Source: Ditylenchus dipsaci (Eukaryota; Nematoda; Chromadorea; Rhabditida; Anguinidae). From it: a stretch of DNA of 64,000 nucleotides. Numbering within the stretch: position 1 is the stretch's first letter; each line of letters starts with the position of its first letter. The stretch covers positions 186,001-250,000 of the forward strand of contig SADC01000002.1 of NCBI GenBank assembly GCA_004194705.1, in the 5' to 3' direction. This document shows positions 1 through 11,388 of this stretch, one piece after another. The notes beneath the pieces are model-generated. The model worked only from the letters and a program-made list of their open reading frames with translations, was not told the origin of the DNA and did not search any database. Made by a program: the position numbers and the translations under genes.

Positions 1-260
1 AGTGAAAAATTTAAAAAATTATTGCAAAAATTTTTGCAAGAAAATTAATTTTTGGCCAAAATGTTCAAAATATGGTAGAAACATCTTAGAAAAAATACTA
101 GGCCTTGATGAGGAAAAAATTTTCATCAATTTTGAAAGTGCTCGATCCCTATGTGGTTATAGCTGAATCTGTGATAAAAAAATTAATCTGTGACAGAAAA
201 AAGTGAATCTGTGACAAGAAAGTGAATCTGTGGCAGGAAAAAGTTTTGCCCTTACTAGTA
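1..260 (-). repeat. Partial copy of the 59.5-60.1 kb foldback family
   Basis: The stretch repeats, with divergence, the right arm of the palindromic element at 59.5-60.1 kb. Both have a GCAAAAATTTTTGC core, then an AATTTTTGGC...AAAATG block, then runs of 'gtgaatctgtgacaaaaa'. No coding sequence is visible. The left end lies outside the window. Confidence 0.6.
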
Positions 261-406
261 TCAGCTTTAAAAAATCTGAAATGGTGGTTTTGGGTACTCC
301 TAAAAATGATTGGAGGAAGCATATACAGCACAAGCTTTCTTTGGTGGGGATAGGGGTTTATGCAAAAGTTATAGAAGTCGTACAGATTTGACTTTCCTGA
401 TTTCAG

Positions 407-1253
407 TACACAGGGTTGAACTACACAGTTGACTACGTGGTGCCATTCTACACAATTTATGAGTTCATTATTTATGTGGGCTGGATCAAAGCAGCTATGT
501 CTATGCTGAATCCTTGTCAGTTTTCTTGTCGAATGATCGCTTCAAATAATTTCTATATTATTTCAGTTGGTCTTGGACAAGATGACTTTGAAGTAGAATA
601 TCTAATAAAACGCAATGAAGCTGTAAGGCTAATTGTAACAGTATAAAACGATCCTGCTGTCGACAGCTTTTCTTTTATCAGTTGTGTGATGTACGATCTT
701 TATGATTTAATGCGGGAAAGTTTCATGTTCTACACCCCCGGGCAGCCTAAAAAAGCGAAAGCTTTTGTCTTAAATTTTTTGGTGATTTTGAAAATCTCAG
801 TTTTTATCGGAAAGCTCTACGATAGAAAGAGCTTCACTATAGAAATCGTTGAACTTAAAACCCTTTCAAATGTTTGGAATTCTACATTACACTACCTATC
901 AGAAAAGCGGTCAATGACGAGGTCAGTCTGTCTTTTAAAATGTTGTTTTTTTTTCAGTATTCTCGTGTTTTACTGATGATCTCTACGAGCAGGTGCCTAA
1001 GCCCAAAGATTTCGTCTTCTGTGATTTAGTACCAAAAGGCAAAAAGCATGTTGGATGCCCTCGTCCGCTGGTCGGCTCTACTGCAAACATCAATGTGGCT
1101 AAGCTGTCAGATCTCCCGAAAAAACCTGCGACTCCGGAAATATCTACACCGAATCTCGTGCCGCCAATAGAATCAGAATCTGCCCCTTTGCTTGGCCACA
1201 CAACTCCAAAAGAAAAGTTGAAGAATCTTGGAGAGAAGAAAAAATATATTTGA
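407..1253 (+). CDS. Bestrophin-family anion channel, 3' exons (partial)
   Basis: Bestrophins form pentameric Ca2+-regulated chloride channels in the plasma membrane. Exon 407-515 encodes the last membrane helix region, with the family signature VGWIKAAMSMLNP. It splices in phase (T|TT) through a 51-bp intron (516-566) to exon 567-622, giving LNPFG followed by DDFEVEYLIKRNEA, the hallmark bestrophin segment (LNPFGEDDDDFE in most members; here shortened). A later exon starting near 958 after a pyrimidine-rich TTTCAG encodes DDLYEQVPKPKD and then a GSTANI motif like that in bestrophin C-termini, ending at TGA 1251-1253. Joining 622 to 958 leaves a one-base phase mismatch, so an exon is missed or there is an indel; the stretch 683-730 (VMYDLYDLMRES) may belong here. 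The N-terminal half is not in the window. The family call is firm; completeness is not. Confidence 0.8.
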
Positions 1254-2007
1254 ATTTCTGCTGTCTGTTATTGTAATATATTATTGTAAAAAATATTTTT
1301 GTGTGAATAGGGTCCTACATTACTCATCGTTAGAAGACATTATAGCTCCATTTGGATTGCGTCGCATTCAAATTGCACCATCATTATGCTAACGTGGGCA
1401 GGAGTAGATCGCGACAATTCAAAGGCACACCCAGAATAGGGCAAAAATTATTTGACTAACAATTAAATAAGACAAAAGTCATTTGACAATAAATTCAAAT
1501 CAGAAAATTGATCTTAACACGATTTGTTTTGAAAATAATTATTTGGTATTTAACTGTTTCTAGAAACAGTGCTTTTCGCAATAAACAAAGTGTGCAACAA
1601 ATAGCTAATTCTGTCTATCCTCGATATAATAATATACCATCGATATAGGCTATCTCGAACTGGCTGCCAACACCATATGAACTGCGAATCTTAGTTAAAA
1701 AACTATAGAAATTTTTATTAGGGAACCCGAAATTTTGCGGATTTCGGACCCAATAACCTAAAACCTTATTTGTGAATTTCGGTTTCACACGAATAGGTCG
1801 TTTTACCACCTGGATCACCGGTCCAGGTGGATATCCACCTGAATGTTCCGAAAAAAGTTTAGTCAAATAAAAAGAAAACTAATTATTCTGGCGTAAAATC
1901 GTGCATAGGATTGGGATTGATTAGATAAAAATTACGATTGCAGCCACCCAATTTTTGCCCGGCACAAAAAACTTCCCTAAAAATGACTTATGGAGAAACG
2001 AAAAATA
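1254..2007. other. Non-coding stretch after bestrophin
   Basis: 3' flank of the bestrophin exons. It is AT-rich, with no convincing ORF or exon and no clear polyadenylation signal. A short GC-rich inverted motif (CCACCTGGATCACCGGTCCAGGTGG) lies near 1808-1832. Confidence 0.5.
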
Positions 2008-2014
2008 GACTGCC

Positions 2015-2250
2015 GGACCTTATGTACTTTGGGGGGGGGGGGGCACCGATTTTTTCACCTCGGTTTTTTCTTCAATTTTTACATGTTGATTCTAATAATC
2101 ATAATAATTATGTTAACCGTCTCTTAGTGACCATAGAAAATATGTTGATTAAAGTGATCATGGTCGATTAAATCACCATAATTATGATCACTATATAAAA
2201 CGTAAAAATTTGGTGAAAAAATCGTTGGCCCCCCAAAGTACATAAGGTCC
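2015..2250. mobile_element. MITE with GGACCTTATGTACTTTGGGG inverted ends
   Basis: The two ends are inverted copies over about 45 bp: GGACCTTATGTACTTTGGGG, a G run, then a 'caccgattttttcacc' block. The element is flanked on both sides by GACTGCC (2008-2014 and 2251-2257), a likely 7-bp target duplication. It has no coding capacity. A G run at about 2031-2042 sits in the left arm. Confidence 0.75.
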
Positions 2251-2419
2251 GACTGCCAACCGACTCGTTACAAATACTGACTCGTTACACCGACTCGTTA
2301 CATTGACAAGTCGTTACACCAACTCATTACATTGATGACTCGTTACACTTTTTCCAATCACCGTATTTCCTCTAATAACTCACCGGGGGAGTTATTTTTT
2401 GGATCGCTGAAAATTGGAA

Positions 2420-2590
2420 AAATTTGTTGTATAGTGTGATTTATATCACTTGTTGTCTCGCAATGATCTGTTATTGTTGTAGTATATAATGTCTGAACGG
2501 TTGTGTTCAGAATCAGTTGTGTCCGAATAAAGCTATCAAGAAGTCGTGTGCTCTTGTCTCTCTCTAGCAATTCCCGAAGATACAACATTG
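2420..2590 (+). mobile_element. LTR R-U5-like remnant and possible primer-binding site
   Basis: Just upstream of the gag fragment there is a TATA-like TATATAATG, an AATAAA about 50 bp downstream (2528-2532), a CTCTTGTCTCTCTC tract, then TTGGCGTACCCGC, whose TGGCG start could be a tRNA primer-binding site. This order fits the end of a 5' LTR. No 3' LTR was found. Confidence 0.4.
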
Positions 2591-2627
2591 GCGTACCCGC
2601 AAGCGTTCTCAGCAGATGACACTCGCA

Positions 2628-3849
2628 ATGGATGTGAACCAATTCCAGCAATTCATGGTGGTGCAGAAGCAACAGCAAGCAGCGATGGCTCAGCAGCAGC
2701 AACTTCAGCAACAGCAACATCAAGAAGTGGTGGCTCAGCAGTAAGCAGCTATGGCTCAAATGATGGCTCTATTCCAACAGCAGCAGCAGAATGGTGGTGG
2801 TGGTGGCGACAGTGCTCAGCAAGTGCCTGCCGTGGTCTCAACTCTGCCGCAGTTGCCGGATATAGAGGTCTTCTCAGCAGATGACAGTGATCCAGCCAAG
2901 TTAGAGAATTGGATGGCCCGCTTCAAGTTTTCTCTCGATTGTACAGCTCCGAATATGGTGGATGCCTGCAAGGTCAAGCTCCTAATGACGAAGCTCTCTG
3001 CCGAAGCCTTTGCTGAATACAGAAAGAGTGTCCTGCCCAGAGATGTGGTCGACTTCAGTCTGGAAGAAACGGTTTGTGGCCTTTCCAAAGTTTTTGCTCA
3101 TTCTCGCTCTTTGGTGGTGGATCGCTATGAGTGCCTGCGCCTGGTCAAAGATGATGGTGAAGAATTCCGGCATTTCGTCAACCGTCTCAGTGGTCAGCTC
3201 CGCTTGTTCAAGTTCAGCGCCTTGAAAGAAGAAGAATTCAATTGCCTGCTCCTGCTTTTGGGTCTCAAGTCAAATGGTGATGCAGTGCTCAGAACACGAA
3301 TTCTCCAGCGTCTCAATGAAAAGGTGACCAAGTCAAGTTCGATAAAATTGTGGAAGAAGCTGCCAGCTATCTCTCGACAATTGCCGAAGCGAAGCATCTG
3401 GAAAGAAAGGAAGCGCCTTATTCGTTTGGGATCAATCAGTTGGGTCAAAAGAAAGCTCCTTCAAGTCAGGCCTGCTTCCGGTGTGGGCGAATGCATTGGT
3501 CAGAAGAATGCTATGCCAGAGGTGTGAAGTGCTATCAGTGCAATGAAGTGGGCCATCTCAAGAGTCAGTGCTTCAGCTTCAAGAAGTCTCGAAAGTCAGA
3601 GAAGAATGCTGAAGCCAATGTTGTGGTGGCTCCGTCTGTGATGATCAATGCTGTGGGTTCCGATAATCAGCTCATCAAGAAGGAAGTGGAAGTCAATGGC
3701 AAGCCGGTCAAATTCGTATTGGATACGGGGGCTCAGCTGAATATCATCAATGAGGCAGTCTACAAGTCAATAGGCAGTCCGAAGGTCAAAGAAAGCACAG
3801 TGGCGGGGCCTTTTTTGGTCAACTATGAAAAGCGTTTAGACATCTTCTA
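2628..3849 (+). pseudogene. Ty3/gypsy-type Gag-protease fragment, broken
   Basis: A retrotransposon capsid/nucleocapsid/protease polyprotein fragment. It opens with a Gln-rich stretch. An in-frame TAA at 2742-2744 interrupts the Gln run and the frame continues from ATG 2751. A Gag-like segment follows (LPDIEVFSADDSDPAKLENW, then a Leu-rich helical region). Around 3325-3350 the frame shifts, and the second frame holds two CCHC zinc knuckles (CFRCGRMHWSEEC and CYQCNEVGHLKSQC, 3470-3580). A retropepsin start with the catalytic FVLDTGAQ motif follows near 3713-3738. The protein ends at 3849 with no reverse transcriptase, RNase H or integrase, so the copy is dead. Relation to metazoan gypsy lineages is inferred from the order capsid, double knuckle, DTGA protease. 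Confidence 0.85.
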
Positions 3850-4137
3850 AATAATTTTTATACGCTTAAACCGATAAAAAGCAGTCTCCAAACAATTTTC
3901 GCACTAAAAAATAGTTTTTCAAAAAATTTTGGTTACCATAAGTTGACCGATTGCTTTGGTCCCCAAGCTAAAGGTGGTAGTTTGTTTAAAAACAATAAAT
4001 AAGAGTATATTTGAAAAAGTTGCAAATTTGAAAAAAAAGTGCAACGAGTCGGTGTAACGAGTCGTCAATGTAGCGAGTCGGTGTAACGAGTCAGTATTTG
4101 TAACGAGTTGATTGTATACCCGAAAAATGTTTGGCGC

Positions 4138-4480
4138 GGCAACGATCTAACCAGCGGTGAAAAATAGTTTTCCTGTCGAGACAAATGTTGTTTCGAGCGA
4201 ATTCAAAATTTGAATTTGATAACAAATTTTTTGATGACTATGAGATTTTTCCCGAAAAATGACCTCCATACGAACAGACAGAACCCCACTTAAAAATGCG
4301 TCTTTTCGACGTTTTTTTTTTAACGAAAGCTGACATTGAGGCGGATCCAGAAAATTTGGCGAATTTAATCAAACATGTTTTTTTGACTCACTTATACCCC
4401 TTTGAAGTCAAAAAAGTGCCCAAAAAATCAAAATTTGGGGAAAAACTTGAAAATTTCATTCACAACCCCCCATTCTGACA
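4138..4480. repeat. Dispersed repeat shared with 47.6-48.07 kb
   Basis: Shares the blocks 'aacgaaagctgacattc/g' and 'gaagtcaaaaaagcgttaccc' in the same order with two adjacent copies at 47.64-48.07 kb. It is non-coding and its ends are not defined. Confidence 0.5.
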
Positions 4481-4795
4481 TCGCCGAAGTGATTTTTGAC
4501 CCCGATTTACCTTAGAAAGTGTTCTAAGAAAAGGATTTAAACCACTCCTAATGGCTGCCATGCGCAGCGTAACACACACAGCCATTCCAATACTAAATAA
4601 AGATGGCAAATCTGTTATTCGTATGTTGTAGAGCATGGTCTGTTCCCTTGTGGATCTATTAAAAGTAGCGAAAAATGATTGCTACGAGCCGAGATAGAGA
4701 CAAAAACGTGTTTGAAAAATTGTCCCATGTGCCGCGGGAGTGTGAATGGGGCTTGTTTCTTTTCAATTTTTTTCAACTATCGTGTAGCTCAGAAT

Positions 4796-4941
4796 TAAGG
4801 TTGTCGAGCCTTCGGAATTTTCGAGCCTTCGGCTCGGCTCGAAGCTCGAAAATTTCGAGCCTTCGACTCGGCTCGAAGTTCGAAAAAAATCGAACTTTCG
4901 AGCCGAAAGTTCGATTTCGAGCCTTCGGCTCGACAACCCTA
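4796..4941. mobile_element. Short hAT-like MITE of GAGCCTTCGGCTCG palindromes
   Basis: Ends TAAGGTTGTCGAGCC and GGCTCGACAACCCTA form inverted termini. Flanks CTCAGAAT (left) and CTCAGACT (right) match at 7 of 8 bases, an hAT-type 8-bp duplication. The body is almost entirely repeated GAGCCTTCGGCTCG and TTCGAGC palindromes. Confidence 0.7.
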
Positions 4942-6485
4942 CTCAGACTTTCAACTTTCTATCGAGCTATCAATCTCCTCAATCTCCAATCTCTTAAAAA
5001 TATAGATCTTTAGAGGCTTTTAAAAAATTGATGATTTTTTTTAAATATCTTTTATCTGTATATTTGAGTCTAAATCTGAAATCATGCTAAAGAGATTGAT
5101 ACCTCGATAAAAAGCTGAGATTCTGAGCTACACGATATTTGAAAAAAATTGAAAAAGAAACACAAAAATTAAGAAAAAACGTCAATTTAAAGTTTGGGGC
5201 ATATTTCAGCAAATTTGGGGACATTTTTTAGCAATTTGGGGACAAAATTAATTACCACCCTTCGGCAAATATTTGCCGAATAATACCGAATTGTCGCAAG
5301 CTACTCGTGCCCGCTAAAATTGATCATTGAAGGACCTTAAAACACGTTGAAACCACCGAGTCGGAAAAAACGCATTTAATCACGATCTGATGAAAAAAAT
5401 ATTTCGAATAAAAATGAGCTTGGGGACCAAGGCAAATAACTGATGAGTTTACTTCACTTGAGTGGCAATGCACACTTAACGTTCTCCCGTTTCCGAAAGT
5501 CACCACTATTACCAAAATGGGACCGAATTCTTTGAGACCATATTAAAAATGGATTTACCTGACTCGAATCACACTAAGTAGTGTCTAAGGGTGGAATGTC
5601 CGAGGGGTAAAGTGTAACGTTCCCTGTATTCTGTAAGGTTCTCATTTAGGTGCTCTAGATGGAGTTGGTCATGCATTTTGTGGAAGAGCTTAAATCTTTC
5701 CTAATCGATCTGGATTGCCTTAGACCTGTAATTGTAATCGGGTAAAATCCTAAGGTCTCACCCCGCTGTTCGCTCTGTGTCATCTTTGTTATTTGTGTTG
5801 TTCTTTCATATTATACTCACCGTATACGCTCTATTAATCGCCTACTCTCTAATGGTCGACTACCCTCCCCCCCCCTTTTTACTAGGATTTCAGAGTTAGG
5901 GCCGTTTTTGATTGACAATTTTAATATTCTTGATGGGTATAAAATTATTCGCTCATATGGTATTAATAGAGAATATACGGTATAGGTGCTTCAAAAAACT
6001 GTCCATTGAAACAAAAGTATAAAATATGTGGGAAACCCAAATAACTGATCCAGATAAGATTGGTCAATATACTCGAAATAATAAGTCATTTCTACAATCG
6101 TACACAAAAAAGATGAATTGAAAGCAACGCGGTATATCCCTCTCACCAACACTCTACTATAATTTAATAAACATATCGCATACGTAAGCAGACCGAAACA
6201 TTCTGTATTAATATTGAAAAAAAAGTTAACTTCCTCGCTGTCGAAATCCTAGAAAAAGTTGACTCAACAATCACAACAAATCCTAACAAATGATTAGAGA
6301 GGCTTTTCAAGTAGTACTAGAAAATGGCTTCCGGCTAGCCAAACGAACACAACTTCCCCTGAATGCGTAACTAATACTAGTTGAGGAATACTTAAAAGTT
6401 GCTTACACCAAAACCTATTGAAACCAAAAAAAACCCACAAAAATAGTGCATAGCTGTCTCCTTGTTAGAAAATATTACTAATATT
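4942..6485. other. Intergenic DNA, no gene seen
   Basis: 5090-5150 carries a dispersed motif (AAAGCTGAGATTCTGAGCTACACG) that recurs near 12140 and 58460; the hAT-like MITE at 4796 is inserted in this kind of sequence. A run of about 10 C lies near 5865-5875. I see no exons or RNA genes. Confidence 0.5.
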
Positions 6486-7054
6486 TAGGGATGTCGAATC
6501 GAGCGCTCGATTTCGAACTTTTCGCTCGAAAGTTCGAAAATTTTCGAATTTCGAGCGGAAATTTCGAATTTCGAGTGCCCGAAAAAAATTTCCGAATTAT
6601 GCTTTTGAATTTTTGTTAGAAGAAAATGATTTAATTGTGTGAAATGCTGATACAATAAATTTGTTTGCTGTGGTGAAGTGGTCATGTGTGGTCGATTAAA
6701 GGGGCATGCCCTTGCGTTTCAAAAAGATAAGGCAGGGACCAGCAATTTTTTTTGAATCGTCCCATTTTTCACTCGTGCTGTGTCAAATCTAATATTAATG
6801 ACCTTATGCTACTTTTAAAAAGTAGGCAGAAAACTTAAAAAATTCGGATGAGAACGCATGTAAAGCTTGATCGAAAAAGAAAAAATGTGCTGGTCCCCGC
6901 CTTTTCTCCGTGTCGGGCACGGGCATGACCCTTTAACCATGGTTTCGATTAATTCATTTCTAAAAAATTCATTAAAGAGGCGGCGAAGCCGCAAAAAAAT
7001 TCGAATTTCGAATCGAGCGCTCGACTCGAAAATATCGAGCGCTCGACAACCCTA
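6486..7054. mobile_element. hAT-like non-autonomous element with GAGCGCTCG termini
   Basis: Left end TAGGGATGTCGAATCGAGCG and right end CGAGCGCTCGACAACCCTA are inverted copies. Flanking octamers CTAATATT and CTAATATC match at 7 of 8 bases, as expected for hAT insertion. The interior has no transposase. Same terminal family as 4796-4941 and the damaged copy ending near 13158. Confidence 0.7.
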
Positions 7055-8551
7055 CTAATATCACTTGTGATGGAACGTCTACATGCCAGAAATATCATTA
7101 CTAAAAAATGGTTTTTACAAAACAAAAATAACATAAGATTTTTCGAAGCAGATAAAACGGCTTGGTGACCCAAGTCAAAGTTGATCGAAATCGTTAGTTT
7201 GATTTGTAAAATATTTTGAGAATTGCAAAATGTCTGCAAGAAAAGCCGAAAATCGAGAGATGGACTTTCTTTGTAGCAAGATTTTGTCTGAACTGCCATA
7301 GAGATTAACACGGGAAAGTCCGGTGGTCCGGTGCGAATTAAATTTCACAAATTGCTGTGCTTATCAAGTCGCACTGTCTTTAAAAAAAACCTTTGAAATT
7401 GTTTTTTTACAGCAAAGGTATGGAAAAAAAAAAATAACAAAATTAGCATGATTGGACCAAAAAAATTTATCAAGCCTAACCCGAAATCCAAAATTGCACT
7501 TATAATTGACTTACAATATGATCTAACATACATACCAGTACACCTGTTTCTGGCAACAAAAATTATAAAAAATAATATTGCCAGTCAAAAAAAACTAAAA
7601 GCATAGGACAAAATTGGTTGTGTTCAACCACAATTAATAATTCTGCCATGTAAATTAATTTCTTTTTTTAAAACAAGAAAGGGAGAAAGCAGCTAAAGAG
7701 TCAGCGGTGGTATAAATGTATTAAATTTCTTGGTGTTCAACACGTTTTTAAAGCCAAAAAAAACTATTTAGTTGTTTTCAAGAGAACTGAACTAGATTGC
7801 TCAACTTGTTTTTTTTGGCTAAAAATACTTGGTCTTGGAAGAAAGTTTGAAATTTCAAAATTATTTGAACCTTATGTCAGTGACTTTTTTGATTTAATGA
7901 CACACTGAAATTGATTTTTTGGGTGCTCAAGATTTACGATTAAGTAACCCCTTGGTCAGGTTATGCAATGGGTCGAAAAAAATACAATGCCAAGAAACAC
8001 TGTTTTAAACGAGAAAGGAGAAGCTCTTGAAACGGTAAAGGGACGTTTCGCCCATTATTGGACATTTGTCCAAAGCCAAAGCCAAAACCAAAACGCCGAA
8101 ATTTGGCCGGCCAAACCGGATTGGTCACATGATTTTGAGTCACAAAAAGAGATTTGTTTTGAACTTTAGCTAAATTTAATAGTATTGTTATTTAATTTAA
8201 TAATTAGAGTGCGATCGGATAGTCGGGCTTACCAGTGGCTGAAACCCTCATCATAAATCAAAATATCAAAAACAATCATGACATCATGTGGATGACAAAA
8301 TCACCAAATGGTTCTAGGTTTAAAGAAGAATCCATTTTTCATTAATGGTAGGATTAAATATTTAACAAAAAAACAAGTTTTCAAACCCGAAAAACGCAAA
8401 AAATTGCACGAAATGGGCGACCACTTGGTTTGTGTATTTGGATGGTTGTGGATGGGCCCAGACCATTGAGTAAGGATTTGAATTACAAAAGGTATATCAT
8501 AACCACAAAAAGTGGATCTGGATCAAACCGTATTCAGAACACGATTCTGGA
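7055..8551. other. Intergenic DNA, no gene seen
   Basis: AT-rich with long A/T runs. Near 8043-8072 a 'tttcgcccattattggacatttgtcc' segment resembles the hairpin at 9995-10030. No exon with supported splice sites was found. Confidence 0.45.
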
Positions 8552-9739
8552 GGGAAACGGTAAATTCGCCGACAGGTAAATTCGCCGACAAGTAAATTCG
8601 CCGACAAGTAAATTCGCCGACAGGTAAATTCGCCGACAGGTATATTCGCCGACAACTCTAATTTTACGGGAATTTAAATTTTTCCGTCTGAACCAACCAA
8701 ACCAAGCGGTAGTCCACTTGGAGCAATTGTTTTTTTACGTTTTTCATTTTCCGAAACCTGTTTTCTGGACTAATTCGTGTATTCTGAAGATGGCTTGACA
8801 GTGGTAAAATACTGTTTTCTAGAGTATCTTTTTCAGTATTGGGCAATAATTGGTTTCACGAAAACCAATTATTGCCCAATACTCAAAAAATACCCGACAA
8901 AACGGCATTTTGCTATTATCAAACCGTCTTCAGCATGTCAGAGTTAGTCCAGAAAACAGGTTTTGGAACCCGAAAACGTAAATTTTTTTGATAAGTGGAC
9001 GACCACTTGGTTTAGTTGGTACATGGATTATATGGTAGAACTGAGGTTGAAATATAGAAAAGATTTCAAAACCTACAGGAACCATAGTTTTGGAGTGATT
9101 TTGTATCCCGTGGGGTATCCAGGTGTATGGACGTGGTAGTACCAAGAAAGTGGTATCAGTACTCAGGTGGAAGTGCTTAGGAAGAGGTACTTGGGTGGTG
9201 GTAGAATGTAGTTTCAAAGTAGCGGTATCTTAATGGTAGTACTCAGTTAGCAGTACCCAAGTTGTATATTAAACCATTAAAACCAAATGGTCGTCCACTT
9301 GGATCAATTTTTTTTTACGTTTTCGGGTTCCAAAACCTGTTTTCTGGACTAACTCTGACATGCTGAAGACGGTTTGATAATAGCAAAATGCCGTTTTGTC
9401 GGGTATTTTTTGAGTATTGGGCAATAATTGATTTTGGTGAAATCAATTATTGCCCAAAACTCAAAAAATACTCTAGAAAACGGCATTTTACCACTGTCAA
9501 ACCATCTTCAGAATACACGAATTAGTCCAGAAAACAGGTTTCGGAAAATGAAAAACGTAAAAAAACAATTGCTCCAAGTAAACGACCACTTAATTTGGTT
9601 GGTTCAGACTGAAAAATTTAAATTCCCGTAAAATTAGAGTTGTCGGCGAATATACCTGTCGGCGAATTTACTTGTCGGCGAATTTACTTGTCGGCGAATT
9701 CGTGTCGGCGAATTTACTGTCGGCGAATTCACCTAGAGC
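8552..9739. mobile_element. 1.2-kb foldback element with CGCCGACAGGTAAATT arms
   Basis: The outer arms are tandem 15-18 bp units of 'attcgccgacaggtaa' (8560-8655, mirrored at 9645-9735). They are followed by long inverted arms containing two secondary hairpins centred near 8860 and 9440. The same ten bases, CGATTCTGGA, flank both sides (8542-8551 and 9740-9749), a convincing target duplication. Mirror-image ORFs arise on opposite strands (8664-8846 minus, 9428-9631 plus) only because the arms are inverted copies. There is no transposase. A MULE/Foldback-type origin is inferred from arm structure and duplication length. Confidence 0.8.
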
Positions 9740-9749
9740 CGATTCTGGA

Positions 9750-11388
9750 CAATATACATAATTTTTAACTACATTAAGCTAAACCCAAAATATTGTTTTC
9801 TGATAGTGAATACCCATTTGGGGAGTACCAGGTGAATCCCCTACCCCCGTGAGGATTAATAGGGTTAAAAGAACTAGTTTATGACTGTTATTCAAGAAAA
9901 CCTAATGTCTGCTACCACCAGGATTCGAACCTGTAACCTCAAAAAATTGCGAAAAAAAATCAACAGGGGGTCCAAGGCAAAATTAGTGATTCGCCCATTT
10001 CGGACAAATGTCCGAAATGGGCGAAACGTCTATGCACCCTTGAAACGACCTAAGGCATAATTAGAAAATCAAGCCCTTCTAACAATGGACATCCGCAAAC
10101 TGTATATCTTAAATTTGAATACTCTAAAGTCTCATCTGGTAGAGCATGGTCAACTTACTAAACGGAATTTCAATATTTTCGTCATACGGACAGAAAAAGT
10201 CCGTCAAAGTCAAAGTACGCAATGTATGCAAATAGAGATATACAGTTCGCGAAATGTATAGCATTTTTAGAGAAAAGTTATATATTTTTTTCAAAAAAAC
10301 ATGCGCAAATTTTGGAGTAAGTTAGGTTTACAATAACAATGCGCGTCACACCTAACAAATAATCATCCTCAAATACAAATAATAGTTTGTGTGTGTAACG
10401 GATACATAATACACATTTTCTACTCGTACAAATGTGGCTAATTGACTTACACTATAAAAGGGGAATAGCTAAAATGAAAGCGAAATTAAGCAGCAAGTGC
10501 AAGGCTACCTCCAATCAATAGCAATGGATAAATTAATTTGGTTTTGAATGCCCCAGGTCACTTTCTCAATAGAAGAGACCAACAGCCTATTTAGTATTCC
10601 TTTGTTGTCAGACTGGTCAATAGTCAAGGCTAGTGACCAACAAAGGACTTAAAATATATCTCTGATTTAGAGCAGGGCAGTGTGAGAATCAGGGCACAGA
10701 CCAATAAGGCCTTAATCTACTTAATTTAAGGGTTAGCTCAGACATATGAGCTTATTTAATTAAGAAGCTTAAATTCATTTAGTCAATTTTATAATTCTTA
10801 AAAAAGTATGACACTTTCATTAAAAAAAGAAAACGCACACCATTTATATTTCTAAGTCGCGTGATTCTTGCTACCTTTGCTCATTTGTTTTAAAAAATTC
10901 TGTAAAAAACTGTTCCCGATGCTGGTACAGTTAGGGAGGGGGAGATGGTGGTTTTTAACACGAGAAAAACTGAACAGAACAACCGTCGTTTCTAGTGCAG
11001 AATTTCACGTAGATCATATTCATATATATAGGAGTACGGGTGTTCGGATGTGATGAAATGAGCTAATAACCTGTTTCCAGCACTCGACCATTTCGAGGAA
11101 AGTGGGCAATCTTCTGACAAGGGAACATCATCAGTGGGTAACGCACATATAGCTAACAAGCAAGAATCCTTACACCTCCAACACTGAGCATCAGCTCCAA
11201 TCCAATCTATCCAATCCAATATATTATTCACTGGAATTGTCTCGGAATGGATATTTGGACGGGAACCGGAAAGTTATTTTTGTCAAGAATACCGGAGCGC
11301 GAAAATATATGTTTTTTAAATCACTTTTTACATACTTTTTTTCTTTTGATATTTAACAAATGAAATTCGCAAAAAGGTTCAAAATAAG
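9750..11388. other. Intergenic DNA with a SINE-like B box
   Basis: Near 9905-9930 the minus strand reads as a tRNA B box (GGTTCGAATCCTGG), a SINE remnant. A perfect hairpin (GCCCATTTCGGACAAATGTCCGAAATGGGC) lies at about 9993-10022. I see no gene. Confidence 0.45.

Larger units (their letters stand above)
2257..4110. mobile_element. Foldback-type element with CGACTCGTTACA arms enclosing a gypsy fragment
   Basis: Left arm 2257-2350 and right arm 4035-4110 are inverted copies built from degenerate tandem units of ACTCGTTACA. Between them lie a short fragment of the CCGTATTTCCTCTAATAA repeat family (2362-2390), an LTR-like segment and a gag-protease coding fragment. The arrangement looks like a retrotransposon fragment inside, or captured by, a foldback element. 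Confidence 0.65.

Noticed and set aside
8664..9631. Pair of similar 60-67 codon ORFs on opposite strands
   Set aside because: They are mirror images in the arms of a foldback element, not genes.
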